Shown here: piece by piece, positions 20,890 through 30,290 of the stretch
Layout of the letters: each line of letters begins with the position of its first letter
Position numbering within the stretch: position 1 is the first letter of the stretch
Assembly (NCBI RefSeq): GCF_003415675.1
Contig: NZ_QFZK01000010.1
Span: forward strand, 1-64,000
Reading direction: 5' to 3'
Source of the DNA: Rhodoferax lacus
GTDB lineage: Bacteria; Pseudomonadota; Gammaproteobacteria; Burkholderiales; Burkholderiaceae_C
Length of the DNA: 64,000 nt
Notes under the pieces: generated by a model
Databases searched by the model: none
Seen by the model: the letters and a program-made list of their open reading frames with translations, nothing else
What the model was told of the DNA's origin: nothing
Made by a program: the position numbers and the translations under genes

Positions 20890-22625
20890 TGGCCATGACC
20901 GACTCCCTTGCCCCTTCCCCCACCGCCGCGCACGACCTGCTGGCGCTGGCCGCCAAAGCCCGCGTGCAGCTCACCAGCCCGGGCGCCCCGTTTGAGCTGG
21001 AGACCGTGCAGCACGGCGGACAGGCCGTACGGGCCTACCGCAATGCCTTTGCCAACCTGCCAGGCCTGATACAGGCCGGGCGCGTCCATGGCGCCAAAGA
21101 GTTCATGGTCTACCAGCAGGACCGCTGGACCTTTGATCGATTCTTTGCTGCCGTGGATGCGCTGGCCGGCCGCTTACAGGCTTTGCACGGCCTGCAGGCC
21201 GGTGAACGCGTGGCCATTGCCATGCGCAACCGCCCCGAGTGGGCCGTGGCCTTTGCCGCCGTGGCCCTGGTGGGCGCGGTGCCGGTGCCGCTCAACAGCT
21301 TTGGCCTGCGTGACGAATTGCTCTCCAACCTGCACAGCGTGCAGCCGCGCTGGCTCATCTGCGACCAGGAGCGCCATGGGCGCGTGGCCGCAGACCTGCC
21401 AGCGCTGGCGTGCCAGGCCATCGTGGTGGATGCAGCCGATACCGCCGGCGCAGCCCTGGACTGGTCCGCGCTGATCGCACCCGGCGCGCCGGCACTGCAA
21501 GCCCCGGCACTGGACGCCACCGACCCGGCGCTGATCCTGTTTACCTCGGGTGCCACCAGCCAGGCCAAGGGCGTGCTCTCCAACCAGCGCGCGGTGTGCC
21601 AGGCCCTCTTCAACATCGACTACATAGGCGCCATCTCGGCCATCACCTCACCGGCTGCACTGGCGCGCATCATGGCGCGCGGCCTGCAGCCCACCACGCT
21701 CTCTGCCGTGCCGCTGTTCCATGTGAGCGGCCTGCATGCGCAGCTGCTGATTGCCCTGCGCCATGGCCGCCGCCTGATCCTCATGCACCGCTGGGACCCG
21801 GTGGCGGCACTCGCCCTGATACAGGCCGAGCAGGTCACGCAATTCAACGGCGCACCGACCATGGTGCAGCAGCTGTTGCGGCACAGCGAATTTGACGATC
21901 CGGCCATCACCGGCACGCTGGGCGGCCTGGGCTTTGGCGGAGGCGGCTTGTCGCAGCGCCTGATTGACGATGTGCTGACGCGGCGTGCCGACTCGCTCTC
22001 GGGCATAGGCTTTGGCCTGACCGAAACCAATGGCGTGGGCGCGGCCGCCTCCGGCACCCTGTTCCAGTTGCGCCCCACCAGTGCGGGGCCTACTTCACCC
22101 ATTGTGGAGGTGCGCATTGTGGACGCGCAGGGAAGTGATGTGGCAGCGGGCGAGGCCGGTGAAATCTGGCTGCGCGGTGTCACCGTGATGGATGCTTACT
22201 GGGGCCAGCCCGAGGCCAGCGCGCAAGCCCTGCAGGAGGCCTGGTTCCGCTCGGGCGATGTGGGCCTGGTCGATGCCGACGGCTTTTTGCGCGTGGTGGA
22301 CCGCATCAAGGATGTGATCAACCGCAGTGGCGAAAAAATTGCGGCGGCCGAGGTGGAGTCCTGCCTGTTGCAGCACCCGCACATCATTGAGGCCGCGGTG
22401 TTCTCGCAGGCCGATGAGGTAACGGGTGAAGCCGTGGTGGCCGCCGTGGTGCTGGCGCCGGGCGTGGCCCTGGATGGCGCAGCCGTGCAGGCCTTTGTGG
22501 CCGGGCGCCTGGCGGCCTACAAGGTGCCGGTGCGCGTGTATGTGCGCCAGGATGCGCTGCCGCGCAACCCCACAGGCAAGTTGCTCAAGTCCATCCTCAA
22601 GCGCGAGTTCTTGCAACCCGACTAG
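20889..22625 (+). CDS. AMP-forming acyl-CoA synthetase
   Basis: Acyl-CoA ligase of 578 residues. The nucleotide loop is LFTSGATSQAKGV, with GLTETNG, WFRSGDVGLVDADGFLRVVD and the C-terminal lysine region RNPTGKLLKSILK. The start ATG overlaps the previous stop in TGATG; a TTG three bases earlier is the alternative. It is the last gene of the 9828-22625 series and is the second CoA ligase there. It probably activates a shorter or different steroid acid than the FATP-like enzyme; specificity cannot be read from sequence. Confidence 0.88.
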   Translation: MAMTDSLAPSPTAAHDLLALAAKARVQLTSPGAPFELETVQHGGQAVRAYRNAFANLPGLIQAGRVHGAKEFMVYQQDRWTFDRFFAAVDALAGRLQALHGLQAGERVAIAMRNRPEWAVAFAAVALVGAVPVPLNSFGLRDELLSNLHSVQPRWLICDQERHGRVAADLPALACQAIVVDAADTAGAALDWSALIAPGAPALQAPALDATDPALILFTSGATSQAKGVLSNQRAVCQALFNIDYIGAISAITSPAALARIMARGLQPTTLSAVPLFHVSGLHAQLLIALRHGRRLILMHRWDPVAALALIQAEQVTQFNGAPTMVQQLLRHSEFDDPAITGTLGGLGFGGGGLSQRLIDDVLTRRADSLSGIGFGLTETNGVGAAASGTLFQLRPTSAGPTSPIVEVRIVDAQGSDVAAGEAGEIWLRGVTVMDAYWGQPEASAQALQEAWFRSGDVGLVDADGFLRVVDRIKDVINRSGEKIAAAEVESCLLQHPHIIEAAVFSQADEVTGEAVVAAVVLAPGVALDGAAVQAFVAGRLAAYKVPVRVYVRQDALPRNPTGKLLKSILKREFLQPD

Positions 22626-22647
22626 TCACGTTCTAGGGGTACGCCAT

Positions 22648-22665
22648 TAGTCTTTTCAGACGATG
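22648..22665 (+). promoter_or_regulatory. Operator-like site D of the steroid-region motif
   Basis: TAGTCT-TTTC-AGACGATG, with TTAG before and AA after, matches the shared motif; the compensating T/A changes keep the inverted repeat GTCT/AGAC. An AACAAT hexamer is at 22686-22691, 30.5 nt from the site centre. The site is 138 nt before the DUF1329 gene and just after the acyl-CoA synthetase stop, so it likely drives the DUF1329-DUF1302 pair. Confidence 0.6.
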
Positions 22666-22803
22666 AACAAAGCGGCCCCAGCCCCAACAATTCCATTATC
22701 GAATTCGTGTGATCTGCGCAGCACCTGCTGCGCAAGCCCAACGCATCGATTGCCACGGTCCGTGGCGAATTGGCCGAAATACTTGAAAGACAAGGAGACT
22801 GAA

Positions 22804-24189
22804 ATGAACAAGCGAATGGGAACTACGGCAACCGCCGCCATGGCCATCGGCCTGGTGCTGTCGGGCGCTGCATGGGCCAAAGTGCCTGCGGCCGAGGCCG
22901 ACAAACTGGGCAAGGAATTGACCTGCGTGGGCGCTGAAAAAGCCGCCAACAAAGACGGCAGCATTCCGGAGTTTTCCGGCAAGTGGCTGGGCACCCCCCC
23001 CGGCCTTACCTATACCAAAAGCGTGGGCCAACATCCGGTGGACCCCTACGCCAACGAGAAGCCGCTCTACAGCATCACCGCCGACAACATGGCGCAGCAC
23101 GCAGCCAAACTGTCGGACGGCCAGAAGGCCTTGTTTGCCAAGTTCCCCAAGACCTTCCGCATGGATGTGTACCCGGGCCACCGCGACTTCCGCTACCCCG
23201 ACTACGTATGCGATGCATCCAGGAAGAATGCGCTGAACGCCGAGATATCCGACGGCGGCCTGGGCATCAAGGGCGCCTTCAAGGGCGCCATTCCCTTCCC
23301 CCTGCCCAAGGATGGCAATGAAGCGCTGGCCAACAACACCTTCCCCTACCGCGCCTTCAACGAAGACACCGTGCGTGACATGGCCAATGTGCAGTCCAGC
23401 GGAAGCATTGCCTGGGGTCGTACACGCATTCTCAATCTGAATGTGGTCAACGGCTCCAGCATCATTGGCCAGCCGCTCGAAGGCGCCATGTCCTACAACC
23501 GCAGCACCATCTTGCTGCCCGAGCGTGACAAGGGCGGTGTATCGGTGTCCGAGGAGCCGGTGAACTTTGCCAAGGGCAAGCGCCTGGCCTGGAGCTACGA
23601 CCCCGGCACGCGCCGCGTGCGCCAGGTGCCAGAGTACGGCTTTGACCAGCCCATGGCGGGAACGGGTGGCAAGATGACTATCGACTCCGACAGTCTGTTC
23701 AACGGTTCGCCCGAGCGCTACAACTGGAAGCTGCTGGGCAAGCGTGAAATGTTTGTGCCAGCCAACAGCTACAAGCTGCACAGCAACACGGTGAAGTACG
23801 CCGACCTGCTCAAGCCCGGCACGCCCAACCCCGATTTCATCCGCTGGGAACTGCGCCGCGTGTGGGCTGTGGAGGGCACCTTGAAAGAGGGCTTCCGCCA
23901 CCTGTATGGCAAGCGCGTTATGTTTCTGGACGAAGACACCTGGAAGGCTGCCATGTCGGACTTCTATGACGCCCGCGGCAGCCTGTGGCAGTACGGCTTC
24001 ATCAACCACTACTACGCCTTTGACCTCGAAGGCTGGCATCCCGGCTCGGCCTTCTACCACGACCTGAACTCGGGTGGCTATGTAGGCTACAACCTGTTCC
24101 AGGAACGCGACAAGGGGCCTGTTCTCAACAAGGGCGACCTCAAGCCTGCGATGTTCACCCCCGAAGCTGCGCGCAGCGCCGGCAACTGA
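22804..24189 (+). CDS. DUF1329 family periplasmic/outer-membrane-associated protein
   Basis: Exported protein of 461 residues with a signal peptide (MAIGLVLSGAAWAK, cleavage near residue 26). The rest is the DUF1329 domain, whose fold has been compared with LolB-like lipid-binding proteins. Segments such as SYNRSTILLPERDKGG and HRDFRYPDYVCD are visible. An AAGGAGA site precedes ATG 22804; the longer frame from 22663 lacks support. It is followed 26 nt later by the DUF1302 gene. DUF1329 and DUF1302 genes recur beside RND transporters and YCF48-like genes in degraders of hydrophobic compounds, so a role in steroid passage across the envelope is likely but unproven. Confidence 0.85.
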   Translation: MNKRMGTTATAAMAIGLVLSGAAWAKVPAAEADKLGKELTCVGAEKAANKDGSIPEFSGKWLGTPPGLTYTKSVGQHPVDPYANEKPLYSITADNMAQHAAKLSDGQKALFAKFPKTFRMDVYPGHRDFRYPDYVCDASRKNALNAEISDGGLGIKGAFKGAIPFPLPKDGNEALANNTFPYRAFNEDTVRDMANVQSSGSIAWGRTRILNLNVVNGSSIIGQPLEGAMSYNRSTILLPERDKGGVSVSEEPVNFAKGKRLAWSYDPGTRRVRQVPEYGFDQPMAGTGGKMTIDSDSLFNGSPERYNWKLLGKREMFVPANSYKLHSNTVKYADLLKPGTPNPDFIRWELRRVWAVEGTLKEGFRHLYGKRVMFLDEDTWKAAMSDFYDARGSLWQYGFINHYYAFDLEGWHPGSAFYHDLNSGGYVGYNLFQERDKGPVLNKGDLKPAMFTPEAARSAGN

Positions 24190-24215
24190 TCACCGCAGAA
24201 CGAGGAACACATTCC

Positions 24216-25754
24216 ATGAAACACATCAACAAACTGTCGTCGGTAGCACTCGCCGTTTTGGCCCTGTCTGCTGCAGGTATTGCACAGGCCGGTGAAACCG
24301 TCGAGCTGGGCAATGACATGAAGCTCGATTGGCGCATCACGACGTCTTACACCGCATCGCAGCGCATGAAGAGTGCGGACCCGCTGTTGTCTGCGAACGC
24401 GGCAGGTAACGATGGCGACAACAACTTTGCCAATGGTTCGATGACGGCCAACCGGCTGTCGGCTTTGTTTGACGGCAAGCTGACCAAGGGAGATTCCGGC
24501 CTGGTGCTGTCCGGCAGCACTTTCTATGACGATGTCTACCATCACACCAATGACAATCAAAAGGGTGCCTTCAGTGTGAGCAAGCCGCCGCCGTTCAATG
24601 AATTCACTGAAGAGGCGCAGCACGACCATGGTGGTTACAGCCGCATCCTGGATGCCTATGGCTACACCTCGTTTGATCTGGGCGATTCCAGCCGCGCCAC
24701 CGTGCGTCTGGGTCGCCACGTGGTCAACTGGGGCGAGGCGGTGTACTTCCCGAATATCGCCATGGCCCAGGGGCCGTTTGATGGCACCAAGACCGGTGTG
24801 CCCGGAACGGAAATCAAGGACTCGGTGTTGCCGGAAGACCAGCTCTCTGCTTCGCTGGAGGTGAATCCAAGTTGGACCGTCATGGCCCATGCACAATTTG
24901 GCTTCCACCCAACGATTGCACCGGCACCCGGATCGTTCATGAGCACCTCGGATGGTGTGGGCTCAGGCGGCACCTGTCTGGGTGTCTACCAAAGCCCAAC
25001 GGTCCCCTGTCGTGGTCTCTCGCGCGCAGCGGACATCACGCCAGGCGATTCCGGACAATGGGGTATTGGTACCCGATTCCGAGTCACAGAGGTTACCGAG
25101 GTGGGTCTGTACTACCTCAATAGCCGGGACCGCAGCCCCTTGCCGCTCATCAATGCCACCGCCGGCAAATACAGCATCAGCTACATGGACAATGTGAAGC
25201 TCACCGGCGCCACGGTCAGCACGGTATTGGGTTCGGTAGCCGCCTACGGCGAGTTGACTTACCGTCAGGGCGCACCGATTCTGGTGGGTGCCCTGGCTAC
25301 CCCGACACCGGCGGACATGACACAGGTGAATATTGGTGCCTTTGCCAATATTGGCCGCTCGCCGATTGCCGACTCGATGCAGCTGCTGGGTGAAATCTCG
25401 TCGGTGCAATACAGCAACTACAAGGTTTCCGCCAGCGGCCTGAACTTCAAGACCGACAACGGTTTGGCGTTTTCGGGAACCCTGGTGCTGGGCTACCCGG
25501 GCGTGATGGAAGGTTGGGACCTCACGATCCCCATCAACTACTCGCAGCAGATCAGCGGCCGTACCCTGGCCGGTGGCGTGGGTGGTGAAGGCGACACGCG
25601 TTACAGCGTGGGCGCAGTGTTCACCTACAAGGGCAATCTGTCGCTTAGCGCCACTTATCTGGGCTATTCGGGTGATGCGTCCACCGCCGCCATAACCAAC
25701 CGCCTGGTGACCGACCGTGACCAGTTGTCCCTGGTGGCGAAGTACGCCTTCTAA
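24216..25754 (+). CDS. DUF1302 family outer-membrane protein
   Basis: Exported protein of 512 residues with signal peptide ending ALSAAGIAQA. It is rich in alternating beta strands and ends in YAF, a normal outer-membrane insertion signal. RHVVNWGEAVYFPNIA and the C-terminal LVAKYAF fit the DUF1302 family. It is probably a beta-barrel channel that admits steroids or partners the DUF1329 protein. It is followed immediately by a strong terminator at 25772-25804, which ends the DUF1329-DUF1302 transcript. Confidence 0.85.
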   Translation: MKHINKLSSVALAVLALSAAGIAQAGETVELGNDMKLDWRITTSYTASQRMKSADPLLSANAAGNDGDNNFANGSMTANRLSALFDGKLTKGDSGLVLSGSTFYDDVYHHTNDNQKGAFSVSKPPPFNEFTEEAQHDHGGYSRILDAYGYTSFDLGDSSRATVRLGRHVVNWGEAVYFPNIAMAQGPFDGTKTGVPGTEIKDSVLPEDQLSASLEVNPSWTVMAHAQFGFHPTIAPAPGSFMSTSDGVGSGGTCLGVYQSPTVPCRGLSRAADITPGDSGQWGIGTRFRVTEVTEVGLYYLNSRDRSPLPLINATAGKYSISYMDNVKLTGATVSTVLGSVAAYGELTYRQGAPILVGALATPTPADMTQVNIGAFANIGRSPIADSMQLLGEISSVQYSNYKVSASGLNFKTDNGLAFSGTLVLGYPGVMEGWDLTIPINYSQQISGRTLAGGVGGEGDTRYSVGAVFTYKGNLSLSATYLGYSGDASTAAITNRLVTDRDQLSLVAKYAF

Positions 25755-25771
25755 AGCGTTACAGCGTTAGT

Positions 25772-25804
25772 GCAAAAAGGCCCGGTGGTACCGGGCCTTT
25801 TTGC
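25772..25804 (+). terminator. Rho-independent terminator after DUF1302 gene
   Basis: A perfect 15-bp stem (GCAAAAAGGCCCGGT / ACCGGGCCTTTTTGC) with a GGT loop starts 17 nt after the stop codon. The right arm carries the T run, and the left arm's A run gives a T run on the other strand, so it can act in both directions. Confidence 0.9.
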
Positions 25805-25910
25805 GTTGCGCGCCCGTGCCGGGCGCCCACCTGCGGGTGCAAGTCCCGCCATATGCTGGCTCCAGCGTGTGCAGTGAAGCGCAACTGCATGCGGGTGATC
25901 AAGGCGGGTA

Positions 25911-26198
25911 TCAACAATTGGCCCGTCGATGATTCGCAACCAAGCGGTCGTCGAATTTCATATTCGGACTTCTCATAGCCCGATGCTTGGTCGTGCGGCC
26001 TTTCATGCGCTTGCGCCACATACGAAATGAACGGGGCTGCAGCGCGTGTCGCATGAGGCGAATGACATCCGCCTCTGACCATCCCGTGCGCTCCTGGATG
26101 GTCTCAAAGGCAGTACGGTCTTCCCAGGCCATCTGAATGATGGCCGAAAGATCACCTTCTGAAAGGCTTGCAAGGCGTTGAGAGAATTTGGCCTCCAC
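25911..26198 (-). CDS. TIGR03643/DUF2805 family small protein
   Basis: Small protein of about 95 residues. The block LSEGDLSAIIQMAWEDRTAF, the segment GWSEADVIRLMRHAL, and SFRMWRKRMKGRTTKH match a widespread family of unknown function with a helix-turn-helix-like arrangement. GTG 26198 is preferred because GGAGC lies eight bases upstream; ATG 26249 is an alternative that adds 17 residues without family similarity. It stands between the DUF1302 terminator and the transporter operon, on the same strand as that operon but 146 nt beyond its last gene. Confidence 0.75.
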   Translation of the reverse strand: MEAKFSQRLASLSEGDLSAIIQMAWEDRTAFETIQERTGWSEADVIRLMRHALQPRSFRMWRKRMKGRTTKHRAMRSPNMKFDDRLVANHRRANC

Positions 26199-26344
26199 GG
26201 CGATGCTCCAGGACGTGACGACGACTCTGCAATTCCACCGGATGTGCAATTACGCTGGCAGTGTGCCTCAAAACACCCATTCCCCGGAGCCCACCGTGTC
26301 AGAGACCGCTCGATCAATCACCGTGTGGGTTCGCGTGAGCCCCT

Positions 26345-26806
26345 TTAGCGCAACACGTCGCGGCTGCCGAACTCCAGCGCAATCACCATGCTGCGGTGGG
26401 CGATGCGCCAGCCGCGCTCGGTGTGCACCCAGCGGTCGTGGTATTCGCCCATGCACTCATAGGTCTGCTCAGCCAGGCTGCCTGCGCCGCGGTGGGATGC
26501 GCGCACGCTGATGCGGCTGCAAAGCGTGTCGCCCTGGTGGTCCACCAGCAGGTTGCCCAGCAGGTGCTGCGTGGGACCGCAGCCGCCCAGATTGCGCTGC
26601 AGCATGCGCAGGATGGCGGCACGGTCGGCCAGGGGCCAGCCGCCGTAGTTGGCACTGGCGGCTTCGTCAAACACTTCGGAAATGGCCGCCCAGTCGCGTG
26701 TGTCGCAGAGCTGGGCATAGCGCACCAGCACCTGATGCAGCGCGCGCTCGGTGCGCCATGCCTGCAGCGGCAAGTCCGCGGCCTTTTGTTCTTGTGGATG
26801 CGTCAT
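26345..26806 (-). CDS. NTF2-like/SnoaL-fold protein
   Basis: Protein of 153 residues with the NTF2-like cone fold: an N-terminal helix (LHQVLVRYAQLCDTRDWAAI), EVFDEAASANYGG, and a C-terminal sheet ending in WRIAHRSMVIALEFG. The fold includes ketosteroid isomerase, limonene epoxide hydrolase and aromatic dioxygenase small subunits. Its start overlaps the RND transporter stop as ATGA, so it is the third gene of the YCF48-RND-NTF2 operon. In a steroid cluster a ketosteroid isomerase or hydratase role is attractive, but I could not verify the isomerase catalytic residues. Confidence 0.8.
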   Translation of the reverse strand: MTHPQEQKAADLPLQAWRTERALHQVLVRYAQLCDTRDWAAISEVFDEAASANYGGWPLADRAAILRMLQRNLGGCGPTQHLLGNLLVDHQGDTLCSRISVRASHRGAGSLAEQTYECMGEYHDRWVHTERGWRIAHRSMVIALEFGSRDVLR

Positions 26807-29157
26807 GGCAGCCTCCTGACACCCACGTTGAGCCAGCAGGCCATGGCCGGCAGCAGGAAGATGGCGCCCAGCACATTGACCAGAAACATGAAGGCCAGCA
26901 GGATGCCCATATCGGCCTGGAACTTCAGGGCCGAGAAGGCCCAGGTGCCCACGCCAATAGCCATAGTGAAGGCGGTAAACACGGCGGCCGTGCCGCGCTG
27001 GCGCAGGGCCTCGTAGAAGGCCTCGCGCAGCGTGGCGCCGCGGTCCTCGATCTCGTGCTGCAGCCGCTCGAACAGGTAAATGCCGTAGTCCACGCCCACG
27101 CCCACGCCCAGCGCAATCACCGGCAGGGTGGCCACCTTCAGGCCAATGCCCAGGGCCGCCATCAGCGCGTTGCACAGGATGGACACCAGGGCCAGCGGCA
27201 CGATGATGCACAGCACCGCGCGCCAACTGCGAAAGGTCAGCCAGCACAGGAGCGTGATGGCACCAAAGATGGCTGCCAGCATCTGTACCTCAGCCTGCTC
27301 AACGGCCTCGTTGGTGGCGGCGGCCACACCGGCATTGCCACCGGCCAGACGGTACTTCAGGTTGGGCGTCTTGTCGGCCTCTATGAACTTGCGCACCTCG
27401 CCCACCACATGCTTGAGCGTGGCGCCCTCGTGGTCTTTGAGGAAGAGCTGCAGGTGCAGCACCTTGCAGCCGTCGGTGTTGAGGCCGAGCTCGGGGTTGG
27501 CCGCCTTGGCGCCGGTGCGCAGGGCGGCTTCGGTGCGCTGCAGGGCGGCCCAGCGCGGGTTGCCTTCGTTGTTGCCGGCGGCTGCCAGCTTGGCAATGCC
27601 GGCCACCGTGGCCACCGAGCGCACACCGTCCACGCCGCGCATGGTCTGGTCGAAGCGTTCGATGGAGTTCATCACCGGCCAGTTCAGGCAGGCTTCGTCC
27701 AGGTTGCTGGTCTCGGCATACACCGACAGCACGTCCATGCCGATGGAGTAGTCGCGGATGATGCTGGCGTTGTCCAGGTTGTAGCGCGACTCGGCGCGCA
27801 GCTCGGGCGCACCCGCGCCAATGTCGCCGGTCAGCAGGTGGCGCGACATGACTGTGCCGCCCACCATCAGGACCACGGACACGGCCAGTGTGACCAGCGC
27901 CGGCTTGGGTTCAACCAGAGCCGACACGCGCCACCAGTGCGGATGGCGCTGCGCGTGCTGGTTGACGTCCATCTGCGGCAAGGTCGATGGCCGCACATAG
28001 GACAGCGACACCGGCAGCACCACCTTGTTGGTCAGCACCATCAGCAGCACACCCAGGCAGGCGGTCACGCCCAGCTCGTGCACGATGGGGATGTCAATCA
28101 TCATGATCACCATGAAGCCCAGTGCATTGGTCAGCAGTGCCACCGTGCCGGGCACGGCCAGACGGCGAAAGGCGTTGCGGGCCGCATTGCTGGGGCTCTC
28201 ACCACAATGCACCTCGTACTTCCAGGCATTGGTCATCTGCACTGCGTGCGACACACCGATGGAGAAAATCAAAAATGGCACCAGAATCGACATCGGGTCT
28301 ATGCCGTAGCCAGCCAGGGGCAGCAGCCCCAGCAGCCAGATCACCGGCAGCATGGCCACCGACAGCGCCAGCACCGTCAGGCTGCGCGCGCGCGAGTAGG
28401 CCCACAGCAGCAGCGCGGTGATGACAAAGGCAATCACGAAGAAGCCCATGACGATGATCAGGCCCTCCATCACATCGCCCACCACCTTGGCAAAGCCGAC
28501 GATGTGGATCTCGATGCGCGGGTCATTGAACTTGCCGCGTATGGCTTCGAGCTTTTGCGCCACGTCGTGGTAGTCCAGGCGCTTGCCGGTTTGCGGGTCC
28601 ACCTCCAGCAGGTCGGCGCGCACCAGGGCGGACTTCAGGTCATTGCCCACCAGGCGGCCGATCTGGCCGGACTTGGCCACGTTCGAGCGCACCTGGGCCA
28701 GGCCCTGCGCGTCCGGGGTGAAGCGCGAGGGGATGATCACCTCGCCCACAAAGCCGTCTTCGGTAATTTCGATGTAGCGCACGTTGGGCGTGAACAGCGA
28801 ATACACCTGGCCGCGGTTCACGCCCGGGGTGAAGAACACCTCGTCGTTGACGCCGCGCAGGGCTTTGAGAAAGTCTTCGTTGTAGATGTCGCCCTCGCCC
28901 TTCCACTTCACGCTCACCAGCACCCGGTTGGCCCCGGAGAAGGTGGTGGCGTGCTGCAAGAAGGCTGCCATGTATTCGTGGCGCATGGGGATGAGCTTGT
29001 TGAAGCCCGCGTCCAGGTGCGTGCGCATGGCAGAGGCGCCCAGCAGCACGGTGATCAGGGCCGTGAGGATCACTACCGTTTTGCGCCAGGCAATCAGGGT
29101 CTGCGCCATCTGCGCAATCAGGCGCTGCGCGCCAGAGGTGGGTTCGGTCAGGCTCAT
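26803..29157 (-). CDS. RND superfamily (MMPL-type) inner-membrane transporter
   Basis: Membrane protein of 784 residues built as two halves, each with one large periplasmic loop and a cluster of membrane helices, as in hydrophobe-exporting MMPL/HAE proteins. GVGVDYGIYLFERLQ near residue 690 is the sterol-sensing-like/RND helix motif, and FLIFSIGVSHAVQMTNAWKY is its counterpart in the first half. It overlaps the upstream YCF48-like gene and the downstream NTF2-like gene by ATGA. With DUF1329 and DUF1302 proteins nearby it could move steroids or their CoA-free products across the envelope. Direction of transport is unknown. Confidence 0.88.
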   Translation of the reverse strand: MSLTEPTSGAQRLIAQMAQTLIAWRKTVVILTALITVLLGASAMRTHLDAGFNKLIPMRHEYMAAFLQHATTFSGANRVLVSVKWKGEGDIYNEDFLKALRGVNDEVFFTPGVNRGQVYSLFTPNVRYIEITEDGFVGEVIIPSRFTPDAQGLAQVRSNVAKSGQIGRLVGNDLKSALVRADLLEVDPQTGKRLDYHDVAQKLEAIRGKFNDPRIEIHIVGFAKVVGDVMEGLIIVMGFFVIAFVITALLLWAYSRARSLTVLALSVAMLPVIWLLGLLPLAGYGIDPMSILVPFLIFSIGVSHAVQMTNAWKYEVHCGESPSNAARNAFRRLAVPGTVALLTNALGFMVIMMIDIPIVHELGVTACLGVLLMVLTNKVVLPVSLSYVRPSTLPQMDVNQHAQRHPHWWRVSALVEPKPALVTLAVSVVLMVGGTVMSRHLLTGDIGAGAPELRAESRYNLDNASIIRDYSIGMDVLSVYAETSNLDEACLNWPVMNSIERFDQTMRGVDGVRSVATVAGIAKLAAAGNNEGNPRWAALQRTEAALRTGAKAANPELGLNTDGCKVLHLQLFLKDHEGATLKHVVGEVRKFIEADKTPNLKYRLAGGNAGVAAATNEAVEQAEVQMLAAIFGAITLLCWLTFRSWRAVLCIIVPLALVSILCNALMAALGIGLKVATLPVIALGVGVGVDYGIYLFERLQHEIEDRGATLREAFYEALRQRGTAAVFTAFTMAIGVGTWAFSALKFQADMGILLAFMFLVNVLGAIFLLPAMACWLNVGVRRLP

Positions 29158-30164
29158 GGCTTGGCTCCGGTGTCGGCTGGGGGTTGGGCGCTCTGGGCCT
29201 GTGGCAGGGCCTGCAGGCCCGCGTCGCTGGTGATCCAGCCGCTGCCGTCTGCAGCCACCTGGATATCGGTCAGGGTGGCACGCCCCTTGGCCCGGCTGAT
29301 GCCAAAGCTGTTGCCACCGTCCGTGCTGGTGGCGATCAGGCTGCCCTGGCCCACCAGCAGCAGCCGGCCATCGGGCAGCACGGCATGGTTGAAGAAGGAC
29401 GTGGGCACCGGCAGCGTGGAGCGGCTCCAGGAGCCTTGCGCACCCTGGCTCACAAAGGCGTTGCCGCGCATGCCGTAGGCCAGCCAGTTGCCATCGGGCA
29501 GGGCGGCGGCGTTGTAGAGGGAGCCCTTGTAGAAAGGCTCCACGGCGGCCCAGTGCTCGCCGCCATCATCCGAGCGCAGCACCAGGCCGCGCTCGCCCAC
29601 GATCAGCCAATGCCGGCCGTCAGCCGAGCCGACCACGCGGTTCATGTGCTTGTCATCGAGCGCGTCGCCGGTCTTGGGCAGCACCAGGCGCTGCCAGCTG
29701 TTGCCGGCATCATCCGAGCGCAGTGCGCGGCCAAAGGCGCCCACCACAATCCAGGACCCCGAGGGCAGCCGACCCACGCCCATCAGGGGTTCGCCGTTCT
29801 GCTCGTCAAACGCCACTTCCTCCCAGCTCAGGCCGCCGTCGGTGGTGCGCAGGATCCAGCCTTCGTGGCCCACAGCCATGCCTGTCAGTCCATCGCCGGC
29901 AAAGCTGATCTGGTTGATCAGCGCCTGGCGCTGCACCGGCATAGCCGCGCGCTGCCAGTCCCGGCCCTGGTTGGTGGAATACAGCACCGTACCCAACTCG
30001 CCAGCCGTCACCAGGCCGGCCTTGGAGCGGGCAATGGTGTTGAGGTGCAACTTCTCCACCGCCAAACGGGTTACGGCCAGTGCAGGCGTCTCCCTGGGGG
30101 CAAAGGCTTGGACGGCCGCTGCGGCCATCAATGCGGCCATGATCAGGCCAACGGGGGTTCTCAC
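29154..30164 (-). CDS. YCF48/BNR-repeat periplasmic protein
   Basis: Exported protein of 336 residues with a signal peptide (VGLIMAALMAAAAVQAFA). The body has repeated beta-propeller blades such as LYSTNQGRDWQ, LRTTDGGLSWE, LRSDDAGNSWQ and LRSDDGGEHW, the sequence type of photosystem II assembly factor YCF48. In bacteria lacking photosynthesis such proteins sit beside RND transporters and may be periplasmic adaptors. It is first in the operon, with operator-like site B 78 nt upstream. The function in steroid metabolism is inferred from context. Confidence 0.85.
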   Translation of the reverse strand: MRTPVGLIMAALMAAAAVQAFAPRETPALAVTRLAVEKLHLNTIARSKAGLVTAGELGTVLYSTNQGRDWQRAAMPVQRQALINQISFAGDGLTGMAVGHEGWILRTTDGGLSWEEVAFDEQNGEPLMGVGRLPSGSWIVVGAFGRALRSDDAGNSWQRLVLPKTGDALDDKHMNRVVGSADGRHWLIVGERGLVLRSDDGGEHWAAVEPFYKGSLYNAAALPDGNWLAYGMRGNAFVSQGAQGSWSRSTLPVPTSFFNHAVLPDGRLLLVGQGSLIATSTDGGNSFGISRAKGRATLTDIQVAADGSGWITSDAGLQALPQAQSAQPPADTGAKP

Positions 30165-30242
30165 GCTGTAGTCTCCTATCGGGTCGCCCGGTCAAACGCC
30201 AGGGCTGCTGTGGGCCGCATTGTCACCTTCCACCACCCCCCG

Positions 30243-30261
30243 TCATCGTCCGAAGGGACGA
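30243..30261 (-). promoter_or_regulatory. Operator-like site B of the steroid-region motif
   Basis: On the minus strand it reads TCGTCC-CTTC-GGACGATGA; TCGTCC/GGACGA is a perfect 6-bp inverted repeat with a 4-nt gap. GACAAT on the minus strand (30219-30224) lies 29.5 nt from the centre. It faces the YCF48-RND-NTF2 operon. Confidence 0.65.
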
Positions 30262-30290
30262 CGGTACAAAAAAGGGGCAAGCCGCATGCA

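Noticed and set aside
26698-29478. Long plus-strand frame (926 residues) opposite the RND transporter
   Set aside because: Histidine- and glutamine-rich shadow of the transporter with no domains.
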